Shown: positions 30,617-38,202 of the stretch, piece after piece
How the letters are laid out: every line of letters begins with the position of its first letter
How positions within the stretch are numbered: position 1 is the stretch's first letter
Source: Propionivibrio dicarboxylicus
GTDB taxonomy: Bacteria > Pseudomonadota > Gammaproteobacteria > Burkholderiales > Rhodocyclaceae
Direction of reading: 5' to 3'
Assembly (NCBI RefSeq): GCF_900099695.1
Contig: NZ_FNCY01000005.1
Span: 124,001 to 188,000 of the forward strand
Length of the DNA stretch: 64,000 nt
Made by a program: the position numbers and the translations under genes
The notes under the pieces: model-generated
Databases searched by the model: none
The model's input: only the letters and a program-made list of their open reading frames with translations
What the model was told of the DNA's origin: nothing

Positions 30617-31560
30617 GGCATACCTCCGGGGGTGGGTGAAATCGGGTCTCGGGTTCGTTTCAACAGTTTACGCAGTTGCGCCGCGCCCGTCTTGCCTTTC
30701 AGCGCTTCCTGCCAGAGACGGTTGGCCATCGCTTCGTAGAGCCGGACGGCTTCGGGCGCCGCGGTGATCGTCGCGATGCCGTTGCGGATGCTTGGCATTT
30801 CGCCGAGGCGGAAAGGGCTGACGGCGAGCATCGTGCGCTGCGGCGTGGTCAGAAGCTGGAATGAGGTCGCCGGCATGGCTTCCTCGACGAGCGCGATCTG
30901 CGTATTCATCGGGGCGTTTTCCATCAACGTCGCGATGCGCTCGATTTCCTTGCGGGCAGCGAGGATGCGCTGCTGACGGACGGCTTCGTCGAGCGAGAGC
31001 GTGCCGACGAGGCCGGTCTCGAGGAAGCGCTCGAGTTCGCGCAGGCCGATCAGGCTGACGATGTTCGGGTGGCGCGACGAGAACGTGGTCTTGCGCTCGC
31101 GCAGGAGATTGATAATGCCATTGACCTCCTCGCGATGCGGATCGCGCCCGGCTTCCGTCGCCGGGCTCGATTCCATCAGCATCGTGCGAAGATAGTCGAG
31201 ATAGGCGTCGGAGGCGAGCAGGAGGGAGATCGGCTCGAAATGCGCGACGATCCGTTCGGCATTTTCCTCGATCTGGCGCACGCGTTCGAGGAAGCCGAGC
31301 GCGGTCGGGTAATACTCGACTTCGACGCCGAGCAGCGAGGGCATCGAGGTGCCGAGTACTTCGGCGAGTCGCTCCAGCGTCTCGATCTTGACGATCTTGC
31401 CCTGTTCCATGCGGTAGAGCGCGGCGCGCGAGATGCCGAGCTGCGCCGCGACTTCCTCGGCGAGCATCGATGTGCCGATGCGGTGCGCACGCAGGCGGCG
31501 ACCGAGTTCCTCGTAGTCGATCGACGAGGGCGCGGGGTGTTGGGCGGCGGTCGGCGTCAT
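30613..31560 (-). CDS. XRE-family transcriptional regulator with large effector-like domain
   Basis: The 315-residue protein has an N-terminal helix-turn-helix of the XRE/Cro type at about residues 17-72 (LRAHRIGTSMLAEEVAAQ, GISRAALYRMEQGKI). A 240-residue helical domain follows that I do not recognise, presumably sensing a ligand or mediating oligomerisation. It starts 10 bases downstream of the carbamoylase gene and ends overlapping the OPRT-like start, so it is transcribed within the operon it likely controls. A palindrome at 34342-34357 upstream of the first gene is the best operator candidate. Confidence 0.87.
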   Translation of the reverse strand: MTPTAAQHPAPSSIDYEELGRRLRAHRIGTSMLAEEVAAQLGISRAALYRMEQGKIVKIETLERLAEVLGTSMPSLLGVEVEYYPTALGFLERVRQIEENAERIVAHFEPISLLLASDAYLDYLRTMLMESSPATEAGRDPHREEVNGIINLLRERKTTFSSRHPNIVSLIGLRELERFLETGLVGTLSLDEAVRQQRILAARKEIERIATLMENAPMNTQIALVEEAMPATSFQLLTTPQRTMLAVSPFRLGEMPSIRNGIATITAAPEAVRLYEAMANRLWQEALKGKTGAAQLRKLLKRTRDPISPTPGGMP

Positions 31561-31570
31561 CGGCGTATGC

Positions 31571-32827
31571 TCAGCGGATCTCCTGGATGCCCTGATGCAG
31601 TACCTGGACGCCGGCCATGAAGTCGCCGATGTCCATCGCTTCCTCGGGATTGTGCGAGCCGTTCTGGTTGCGCACGAAGACCATGCCGCTCGGGATGCCG
31701 GCGTTGGCGAACATCGAGGCGTCGTGACCGGCGCCGCTCGGCAGAACTTCGAAGGGCGTGCCGAGTTCGGTGCAGACCTTGGACAGCAGCGTGCACAGGC
31801 TGGGGTCCATCGTCGCCGGGCTCGACAGGATGCGGCGGTCGAATTCGAAGCGCACCTGGCGCTCGCGGCTGATCGCCGTGCATTCGGCGCGCATCAGCTG
31901 GTAGAAGGCTTCGAGCGTGTCGATGCTCTTGCTGCGCACTTCGAAGCTGAACTTGACGTGGCCGGGGATGCGCGAGGCGGCATGCTCGGCGGCATTGGTC
32001 GACAGCATGCCGGTGGTGACGACGAGGTCGGTGCCGCGTTCGAGCAGTTCGCTCCAGTGTTCGTCGACGCGCATGATCAGGTCGGCGACGGCGAACATGG
32101 CGTCGCGTCGCAGCCAGCGCGGGATCGCGCCCGAGTGGCCGGAGGCGCCGAAACACTGCACGTGGTTGTGGCGGATATTGCCGCGGATGCCCGAGACGAC
32201 GGCGACCGGCAGCTTGCGCGCTTCCATGACCGGGCCTTGCTCGATATGCAATTCGAGAAAGGCGCGAACCTTCTTCGGATCGAAGAGCAGGCGCTGGGCG
32301 GCGATAGCCTCCATGTCGGCGCCGATGCGTTCCATGCACTGGCCGAGCGTTTCGCCGCTGTCGCGGTGGCGCAGCGCCAGGTCTTCGGCTTCGAGTTGGC
32401 CGAGCAGCGCGCCGGAGCCGACATAGGCTTTGCCGAACCAGGCGCTTTCTTCGCCGCGGAAACCGAGGACCTGCAGCGGGATCGGTGAGCGGACGCCGCT
32501 ACGCTGCTGTTCGAGCAGGCAGAGCAGGCCGGCGACGACGCCGGCGAGGCCATCGAAATTGCCGCCCTGCGGCACCGAGTCGATGTGCGAGCCGCACCAG
32601 ATCGTTGGCGCATCGGCCGGCGTGTCGGCAAAACCGATGACGAGGTTGCCGGCGCGGTCGGCGCTGACCTTGAATCCGGCATCGGTGGCAAAAGCGCGCA
32701 GGAAGTCGGCCGTTGCCGTTTCCTTGGTGCCGTAGCTGTCGCGCGAGACGCCGACGCCGTCGAAACTGAGGGCGCGGATGTCGTCGAAGAGCTTTTCCGC
32801 GATCGGGCGTAGTGTCTTGGTATCCAT
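31571..32827 (-). CDS. M20-family Zn amidohydrolase (carbamoylase/ureidosuccinase type)
   Basis: This family hydrolyses N-carbamoyl amino acids (or allantoate/ureidoglycolate) to amino acid, CO2 and ammonia. The 418-residue protein has all metal ligands in order: His in CGSHIDSV, Asp in GGNFDG, the Glu pair in GEESAWFG, His in LHIEQGP and His in GAGHDASM. The lid-domain GSHNPEEAM segment is also present. These are features of HyuC/AmaB/UAH-like enzymes. Placed in front of OPRT, PyrK and PyrD, the likely substrate is N-carbamoyl-L-aspartate, which would make it a ureidosuccinase. Carbamoyl-beta-alanine or hydantoin-derived substrates are the alternatives. Confidence 0.85.
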   Translation of the reverse strand: MDTKTLRPIAEKLFDDIRALSFDGVGVSRDSYGTKETATADFLRAFATDAGFKVSADRAGNLVIGFADTPADAPTIWCGSHIDSVPQGGNFDGLAGVVAGLLCLLEQQRSGVRSPIPLQVLGFRGEESAWFGKAYVGSGALLGQLEAEDLALRHRDSGETLGQCMERIGADMEAIAAQRLLFDPKKVRAFLELHIEQGPVMEARKLPVAVVSGIRGNIRHNHVQCFGASGHSGAIPRWLRRDAMFAVADLIMRVDEHWSELLERGTDLVVTTGMLSTNAAEHAASRIPGHVKFSFEVRSKSIDTLEAFYQLMRAECTAISRERQVRFEFDRRILSSPATMDPSLCTLLSKVCTELGTPFEVLPSGAGHDASMFANAGIPSGMVFVRNQNGSHNPEEAMDIGDFMAGVQVLHQGIQEIR

Positions 32828-32963
32828 GAAGAGTCCCCGGGAATTTCTCCGCGCTGCGGTCAGTGATGTCGCCGTCCGCCGGCGGCCGGTGTTGGCAAAT
32901 GCGTTGGTAAATGAGTCGGTTGGGCGTTCATGACGTTGATTTCAGGAAACACCGGCCCCGCGG

Positions 32964-32982
32964 GGCAGGCGCGAGGCCTGCC
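32964..32982. other. Hairpin in the MFS-carbamoylase gap
   Basis: A 7-bp stem GGCAGGC/GCCTGCC with a 5-base loop sits in the 185-base gap after the MFS stop codon. It has no T-run, so it is more likely an mRNA-stability or attenuation element than a full terminator. The operon may still read through. Confidence 0.45.
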
Positions 32983-33012
32983 GCCGTCGGGTTCGGCGCG
33001 TTGAAAGTTGGC

Positions 33013-34245
33013 TTACTTGAGTTCGCTGCCCTTGAGTTCGGGAACGAGGAAGATCGTCGCGATCATGTCGATGATGTAGATCGCCGCCAGTGTGCCGATG
33101 GCGATCGGGAACGAGTACGACTGGACCAGCATGCCGACAACAACCGGGCCGAAACCGCCGACACCGCGGCCGATGTTGAACAGCGTATTCTGCGCCGTGG
33201 CGCGGGCTTCGGTCGGGTAGGCCTCGGCCATCAGCGCACCGTAGCCGCCGAGCATGCCGTTGACGAACATGCCGAGCAGGGCGCCGGCCCAGAGCATCGT
33301 GTTCGGGTCGTTCAGGCTCGAATAGAACAGCACCATGACAACGGCGCCGGCCTGGAAGAGCAGGAAGCTCGGCTTGCGGCCGATGCGGTCGGCAAGCTGG
33401 CCGAAAGCCCAGATCCCGGCCATCATGCCGAGGATGGTGACGGCGGTCCACATCGACGAGCGGGTGAGGTTGAAGCCGAGTTGCTTGGACAGGAAATTCG
33501 GCATCCAGATCATGATGCCGTAGTAACCGAAGTTCTGCACCGAGCAGAGTACGACGATGCCGGCACTGATCTTGGTGGTGGCCTTGTCCTTGATCAGCAG
33601 CTTGAAGGACTCGACGAAGGTACGGCGCTTGGCGGTGCTCTTGACGAAGAGTTCCGGCTCATGCAGACGGCTCCGGATGACCCAGGCGATCAAGGCCGGG
33701 ATGACGCCGACGAGGAACATGCCGCGCCAGCCGATGGTTGGCAACAGCGCCGGAGTGATCAGCGCGGCGCCAAGCACGCCGACCTGCCAGCCAAGGCCGA
33801 CGTACGAGGTGGCACGGGCACGGGCGTGGGCCGGCCATGCTTCGGCGGCCAGCGCCATGCCGATGCCGAATTCGCCGCCAAGGCCGATACCGGCGATGGT
33901 GCGATAGACGAGCAGGTCCCAGTAGCCGTTGGCGAAGGCGCAGAGACCGGTGAAGAGGGCGAACATGACGATCGTCCAGGTCAGCACGCGGATACGTCCA
34001 TAGACGTCGCTGAGCGCGCCGAAGATGATGCCGCCGGCAACGGCGCCGATCAGCGTCCAGGTCACCAGCGACCCGGCCTGCGCTGCCGTCAGGTGCAGAT
34101 CGGCCGATATCGCCGAGAGCATGAAGCCGAGAATCAGCAGGTCAAAGCCGTCCATCGCGTACCCGACCGTCGATCCGGCCAGCGCTTTCCAGCCGTAACT
34201 GCTGACCTTGCCGTCGGCGGGCGGAGGATTGGAATTCGTTTCCAT
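33013..34245 (-). CDS. MFS transporter (aromatic-acid:H+ symporter-like)
   Basis: This is a 12-helix inner-membrane major facilitator. The ATG at 34245 (410 residues, METNSNPPPADGK) is preferred, since an upstream ATG at 34329 lies in the probable promoter region. Family features are GYAMDGFDLLILGFMLSAI in helix 1 (with the conserved Asp), GALSDVYGRIRV in the loop between helices 2 and 3, RTIAGIGLGGEFGIGMALAAE in helix 4-5, and a second half-repeat LADRIGRKPSF. The pattern is that of acid symporters such as those for benzoate, sialate or shikimate. In this operon it may import orotate, dihydroorotate or carbamoyl-aspartate (inference). Confidence 0.87.
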   Translation of the reverse strand: METNSNPPPADGKVSSYGWKALAGSTVGYAMDGFDLLILGFMLSAISADLHLTAAQAGSLVTWTLIGAVAGGIIFGALSDVYGRIRVLTWTIVMFALFTGLCAFANGYWDLLVYRTIAGIGLGGEFGIGMALAAEAWPAHARARATSYVGLGWQVGVLGAALITPALLPTIGWRGMFLVGVIPALIAWVIRSRLHEPELFVKSTAKRRTFVESFKLLIKDKATTKISAGIVVLCSVQNFGYYGIMIWMPNFLSKQLGFNLTRSSMWTAVTILGMMAGIWAFGQLADRIGRKPSFLLFQAGAVVMVLFYSSLNDPNTMLWAGALLGMFVNGMLGGYGALMAEAYPTEARATAQNTLFNIGRGVGGFGPVVVGMLVQSYSFPIAIGTLAAIYIIDMIATIFLVPELKGSELK

Positions 34246-34341
34246 GTCGTGTGTCTCCCAAAGAGGTAATGAAATAGTGCCGGTCGGGTGATGCAGGTTA
34301 CGTGCCAATGGAAAGCGCGGCGTGTACAAAAAAAGATACCA

Positions 34342-34357
34342 GTCTAATTTTATAGAC
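34342..34357. promoter_or_regulatory. Palindromic candidate operator upstream of the MFS gene
   Basis: GTCTA-ATTTTA-TAGAC is a dyad with 5-bp arms and a 6-base A/T centre, located about 97-112 bases upstream of the MFS start. On the minus strand its centre reads TATAAAAT, a -10-like sequence, so a bound repressor would cover the promoter. The XRE regulator in the same operon is the natural ligand. Confidence 0.5.
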
Positions 34358-34503
34358 GCAAGTGTCCTATGGCATCTGGATGAGCGAAAGATGCCGGGTA
34401 ATGCGATTCGGATGGACGCGAGTGGCGCCGGATGCCGTCCGGGGGTCGGCGGCGCACCACTTCAGGGCCGCTGCACCGCGGTGGGGCGGGGCTAAGGGGA
34501 AAT

Positions 34504-35121
34504 CTAGGCGAGCGATTCCGGCAGATGGCCGGCCTGGACGGCGGCGTCGATCAGGCGGTTGGCGAGCGCGCCCAGCGCCGGCGCGCCGCGCGTGATCGAT
34601 TCGGCGCGGCGGCGCACCTGGCCGGCGACGACGTGATTGGTGCGCCAGGCGCTGCCCTGGGTCATGACGTTATGGACCATCGGCATCAACCGGTCGATCG
34701 CCAGCGCGAAGCGTGCTTCCGGCGTTTCGTTGGCGGCGAACTCGTCCCAGCGGGCGCGCAGGTGTGCGGCCTGGGTGTCGGGGAGCAGGCCGAAAATGCG
34801 TTGGGCCGCTTCTTCCTCGCGTTGCGCCTGCGTTTCGGCGCCGCGCACGTCGTAGGCGAAGGTGTCGCCGGCGTCGATCTCGACGAGGTCGTGGATCAGC
34901 AGCATCTCGACGACGCGGCCGACATCGATGGCGCTACCGGCGTGTTCGGCGAGGATCGTCGCCATCAATGCCACGTGCCAGCTGTGTTCGGCGCTGTTCT
35001 CGCGTCGGCTGGCGTCGACCAGCGAGTTCTGGCGTAAGACCGATTTCAGGCGGTCGATCTCGAGGATGAAGGCGAACTGGCGGTCGAGCGGGCTGCTTTC
35101 GGGCGTCGGGAGCTGGGTCAT
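34504..35121 (-). CDS. HD-domain phosphohydrolase (HDDC2/YfbR-like)
   Basis: HD-domain nucleotidases of this group dephosphorylate deoxyribonucleoside 5'-monophosphates. The ATG at 35121 overlaps the nth stop (ATGA) and gives 205 residues. The metal-binding motif series is visible: RENSAEHSWHVALMA (first His), LLIHDLVEIDAGD (the HD pair and downstream Glu/Asp), and a later Asp in AIDRLMPMVHN. No signal peptide. It is the last gene of the rsx-nth run, and this coupling to a DNA repair gene is of unknown meaning. Confidence 0.86.
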   Translation of the reverse strand: MTQLPTPESSPLDRQFAFILEIDRLKSVLRQNSLVDASRRENSAEHSWHVALMATILAEHAGSAIDVGRVVEMLLIHDLVEIDAGDTFAYDVRGAETQAQREEEAAQRIFGLLPDTQAAHLRARWDEFAANETPEARFALAIDRLMPMVHNVMTQGSAWRTNHVVAGQVRRRAESITRGAPALGALANRLIDAAVQAGHLPESLA

Positions 35122-35795
35122 GGCAGGGGCGGGAGTGGTGAGGAAGGGGCATCGGACGATTCGCCGACGTTCTTGTCCGGGTATTCGCACAGGTCGGTCA
35201 GGTCGCAGCGCCAGCATTCCGGCTTGCGCGCCTTGCAGACGTAACGACCGTGCAGGATCAACCAGTGGTGGGCGTCGCGCTTGAATTCGTCGGGAACGGC
35301 CTTGAGCAGCTTGAGTTCGACGGCCAGCGGCGTCTTTCCCGGGGCGAGCTTGGTGCGGTTGGCGACGCGGAAAATGTGCGTATCGACAGCGATCGTTGCT
35401 TCGCCGAAGGCAGTGTTGAGCACGACGTTGGCGGTCTTGCGGCCGACGCCGGGCAGCGCTTCGAGCGCCTCGCGGTCGCGCGGCACCTCGCTGCCGTGCT
35501 GTTCGATCAGCTGACGACAGGTGGCGATGACGTTCTTCGCCTTGGTGTTGAAGAGGCCGATGCGGTTGATGTAGGCCGAGAGCCCGGCTTCGCCGAGCGC
35601 CAGGATGTCGGCCGGGCCGGGGGCGTCGGCGAAGAGCTTGCGCGTCGCAAGGTTGACGCTCTTGTCGGTGGCCTGCGCCGAGAGGATGACGGCGATCAGC
35701 AGCTGGAACGGCGTCGCGTACTCGAGTTCGGTCGTCGGCGCCGGATTGGCGGCGCGCAGACGCCGGAAGATTTCGGCGCGACGGGTGGCGTTCAT
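35118..35795 (-). CDS. nth: Endonuclease III
   Basis: Nth is a bifunctional glycosylase/AP lyase removing oxidised pyrimidines from DNA. The ATG at 35795 gives 225 residues, 5 bases after the rsxE stop. Conserved features are SAQATDKSVN near residue 40, the helix-hairpin-helix ALPGVGRKTANVVL with catalytic Lys nearby, AVDTHIFRVANR with the catalytic Asp, and the 4Fe-4S loop C-x6-C-x2-C-x5-C (CKARKPECWRCDLTDLC). A short Ser/Pro tail follows. The rsxABCDGE-nth order is the same as in E. coli. Confidence 0.96.
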   Translation of the reverse strand: MNATRRAEIFRRLRAANPAPTTELEYATPFQLLIAVILSAQATDKSVNLATRKLFADAPGPADILALGEAGLSAYINRIGLFNTKAKNVIATCRQLIEQHGSEVPRDREALEALPGVGRKTANVVLNTAFGEATIAVDTHIFRVANRTKLAPGKTPLAVELKLLKAVPDEFKRDAHHWLILHGRYVCKARKPECWRCDLTDLCEYPDKNVGESSDAPSSPLPPLP

Positions 35796-35800
35796 TTCAT

Positions 35801-36490
35801 TCAGTGACAGCCACCCGCGGACACTGCGGCGGGTGGGGTGTGGCGCTGCCGGTTCGCCTGGCGCGCTTCGAGCCAGTTTTTCGAGGCGACGAGGCAGCCG
35901 AGCAGGATGAAGGCGCCGGGCGGCAGCATGGCGAGCAGGAAGCCCGGATAGTCGGCAGGCAGCAGTTGCAGTGGCGAGAGTCCCGGCACGACGAGGTCGA
36001 TACCCGAGAAGAGCGTGCCGTTGCCGATGAGTTCGCGCAGGCCGCCAAGCAGCGATAGCGTCCACAACATGCCGACGCCCATGAAGACGCCGTCGGCGAT
36101 CGACTGGAGCGGCGGGTTCTTGGCGGCGTAGGCTTCGACGCGGGCGAGCACGATGCAGTTGGTGACGATCAGCGGAATGAAGATGCCAAGAATCAGGTAG
36201 AGCTCGTGCAGCTTGGCGTTGAAGAGCAGATCGATGACTGTGACCAGCGCGGCGACAATCAGGATGAAGACCGGGATGCGGATTTCATGGGGGATGAGGT
36301 TGCGCAGGCTGGCGATGGCAAACCCCGAGAGCGCCATGACGATGATCGTCGCGAGCGAGAGCATGGCACCGTTGACGAGGTTGGTAGTGACGGCCAGCAA
36401 GGGGCACAAGCCGAGGATCTGGACGAGACTGGTGTTTTGTTTCCAGATGCCGTTGAACGCGATCTTGCGGAATTCTTCGCGGGTAATCAT
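35801..36490 (-). CDS. rsxE: Rnf/Rsx electron transport complex subunit E
   Basis: This is an inner-membrane subunit of the ion-pumping NADH:ferredoxin oxidoreductase (or SoxR-reducing complex). The 229-residue product has about six hydrophobic helices and the family motifs NTSLVQILGLCPLLAVT near the N-terminus, LVTNCIVLARVEAYAAKNP, and DGVFMGVGMLWTLSLLGGLREL. It is homologous to RsxA, with which it forms an antiparallel pair in the complex. The start overlaps the rsxG stop (ATGA). Confidence 0.95.
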   Translation of the reverse strand: MITREEFRKIAFNGIWKQNTSLVQILGLCPLLAVTTNLVNGAMLSLATIIVMALSGFAIASLRNLIPHEIRIPVFILIVAALVTVIDLLFNAKLHELYLILGIFIPLIVTNCIVLARVEAYAAKNPPLQSIADGVFMGVGMLWTLSLLGGLRELIGNGTLFSGIDLVVPGLSPLQLLPADYPGFLLAMLPPGAFILLGCLVASKNWLEARQANRQRHTPPAAVSAGGCH

Positions 36491-37137
36491 GGCTGTCCTT
36501 CCTTCCTTGCTGCGGCAAACAGGTCGTCGCGGTGTGCGACGACTTCAAGCACGGCCTTGCGCACGGCCTTGATCACCGCGCGCGGTGTCACGGTGGCGCC
36601 GGCCATCGAGTCGAAGCGTCCGCCATCCTTCTTGACGCGCCATTCCTGCGCGTCGATCTCGGCCGGGTTGGTGCCATCGAACTGGGTGATCCAGGGGTGT
36701 GTCTTGTTCTTGTCCTTCTTCGGTTCGATATAGTCGCCGAGGCCAGGTGTCTCTTTGTGCTCGGTGACGCGAACGCCGAAGAGCGTGCCGCCGGGGGCGA
36801 CGGCGAGCAACAGGCGGATCTTTCCGGCATATCCGTCCGGGGCGACGGCTTCGACCACCAGCGCGACGGCCTTGCCGTCCTTGCGGGCGCGGTAGGCGGT
36901 CAGGCCATTGTCGAGGACGATGCTGTCCTCAAGCAGGGCGTTGTCATAGCGTGAGCGCGGCAGCACTTCGTCGATCAGGCGCATCTGTTCTTCCCTGGCG
37001 GCGGCAGCCAGCGCCGGACGCGTCCACAGATAAGCGGCCGACAGCAGGCCAGTAAAGAGCGTGACGAAGACGAGCAGGATGACGGCCGTGCGGATGGCCA
37101 TTTTCGGGGCGGTGATCGGCTTGTGCGGGGTCGTCAT
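36487..37137 (-). CDS. rsxG: Rnf/Rsx electron transport complex subunit G
   Basis: RsxG is a membrane-anchored flavoprotein with FMN covalently bound to Thr on the periplasmic side. The ATG at 37137 overlaps the rsxD stop (ATGA), giving 216 residues. There is one N-terminal transmembrane helix (about residues 14-36). The soluble FMN domain includes TEHKETPGLGDYIE and the flavinylation motif near AGATVTPRAV, whose Thr is the expected FMN site. A longer frame to 37527 runs antisense to nothing useful and lies inside rsxD. FMN attachment needs an ApbE-type enzyme not seen in this window. Confidence 0.94.
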   Translation of the reverse strand: MTTPHKPITAPKMAIRTAVILLVFVTLFTGLLSAAYLWTRPALAAAAREEQMRLIDEVLPRSRYDNALLEDSIVLDNGLTAYRARKDGKAVALVVEAVAPDGYAGKIRLLLAVAPGGTLFGVRVTEHKETPGLGDYIEPKKDKNKTHPWITQFDGTNPAEIDAQEWRVKKDGGRFDSMAGATVTPRAVIKAVRKAVLEVVAHRDDLFAAARKEGQP

Positions 37138-38147
37138 TTCTTCATGCCAAAAATGGCGGGCTGGGTCGAGTGGTCGATCAGCGGCGCGCAGATGTTGAGC
37201 AGCAGCACCGCGAAGGCGACGCCATCCGGATAGCCGCCGAAGACGCGGATGATGTAGGCGAGCAGTCCGGCCGCAAAACCGAAAATCAGCTTGCCGCGCG
37301 GCGTCGTGCAGCCGGAGACGGGATCGGTGACGATGAAGAAGGCGCCGAGCATCGTGCCGCCCGAGACGAGATGGAAGAGCGGATTGGCGAACTGATCCGG
37401 ATGCAGCAGCCAGAGTGCCGTCGCGATCAGCGCCATGCCGGCGAGGAAAGCGGCTGAGACCTGGCCGCCGATGATCTTGCGTTGCCACATCCAGAGACCG
37501 CCGACGAGGTAGGCGAGCGATACCCATTCCCAGCCTTTGCCGCCGACATGGCCAAAGACGGCGCGATTATCGAGCACTGACGCGACGGTCAGGCCGCTGT
37601 CGGCGCCCTTGAGCGCTGTCTTGAGGGCATCGAGCGGCGTCGCGCCGCTCATCGCGTCGAGGCGCGGCGCCTGGCCGAAGATGAGCGCGAGTTGCTCGCC
37701 GATGCCGTTGCCCGCGTCGACCGGTGGCCACTGCGACATCAGCGACGGATAGGCGACGATGCAGACGGCGAAAGCGATCATCGCCGGGTTGAACGGATTC
37801 TGGCCGAGGCCGCCGTAGAGATGCTTGGCGATGACGATGGCAAACAGCGTGCCGACCGTGATGAGCCACCAGGGCGCCAGCGGCGGGAAGGCCAGCGCCA
37901 CCAGCCAGGCGGTGACGACGGCGCTGCCGTCGCCGAGGAAGAGGGCGAGCGGCTTGTCGCGCAGCTTGAGCATCGCCGCTTCGCCGAGCAGGGCAACCAG
38001 CGTCGCGATGCCGAGTTGCACCAGCACGGCCGGTCCGATCAGCGCGACGTAGACAGCAATCGCCGGCACCAGGGCGGCGAGCACGTGCAGCATGATGCGC
38101 CGGACGCTGACGTCTTGCGTGAGGTAGGGTGGGGTCGTGAACGTCAT
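37134..38147 (-). CDS. rsxD: Rnf/Rsx electron transport complex subunit D
   Basis: RsxD is a polytopic membrane subunit (about nine to ten helices) carrying a second covalent FMN. The 337-residue protein starts with the cytoplasmic SPYLT-like segment (TTPPYLTQDVSVRRIM), has GGLGQNPFNPAMIAFAV, and the FMN site SGATPLDALK, where Thr is flavinylated. The C-terminal DPVSGCTTPRGKLIFG segment is also conserved. It overlaps rsxG by 4 bases and is separated from rsxC by 55 bases. Confidence 0.95.
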   Translation of the reverse strand: MTFTTPPYLTQDVSVRRIMLHVLAALVPAIAVYVALIGPAVLVQLGIATLVALLGEAAMLKLRDKPLALFLGDGSAVVTAWLVALAFPPLAPWWLITVGTLFAIVIAKHLYGGLGQNPFNPAMIAFAVCIVAYPSLMSQWPPVDAGNGIGEQLALIFGQAPRLDAMSGATPLDALKTALKGADSGLTVASVLDNRAVFGHVGGKGWEWVSLAYLVGGLWMWQRKIIGGQVSAAFLAGMALIATALWLLHPDQFANPLFHLVSGGTMLGAFFIVTDPVSGCTTPRGKLIFGFAAGLLAYIIRVFGGYPDGVAFAVLLLNICAPLIDHSTQPAIFGMKK

Positions 38148-38202
38148 CGGTTCAGCCTTCTCGTTTCGAAGCGTACGGGCGTGGGGTCGGGAAGCTCACG
38201 GA

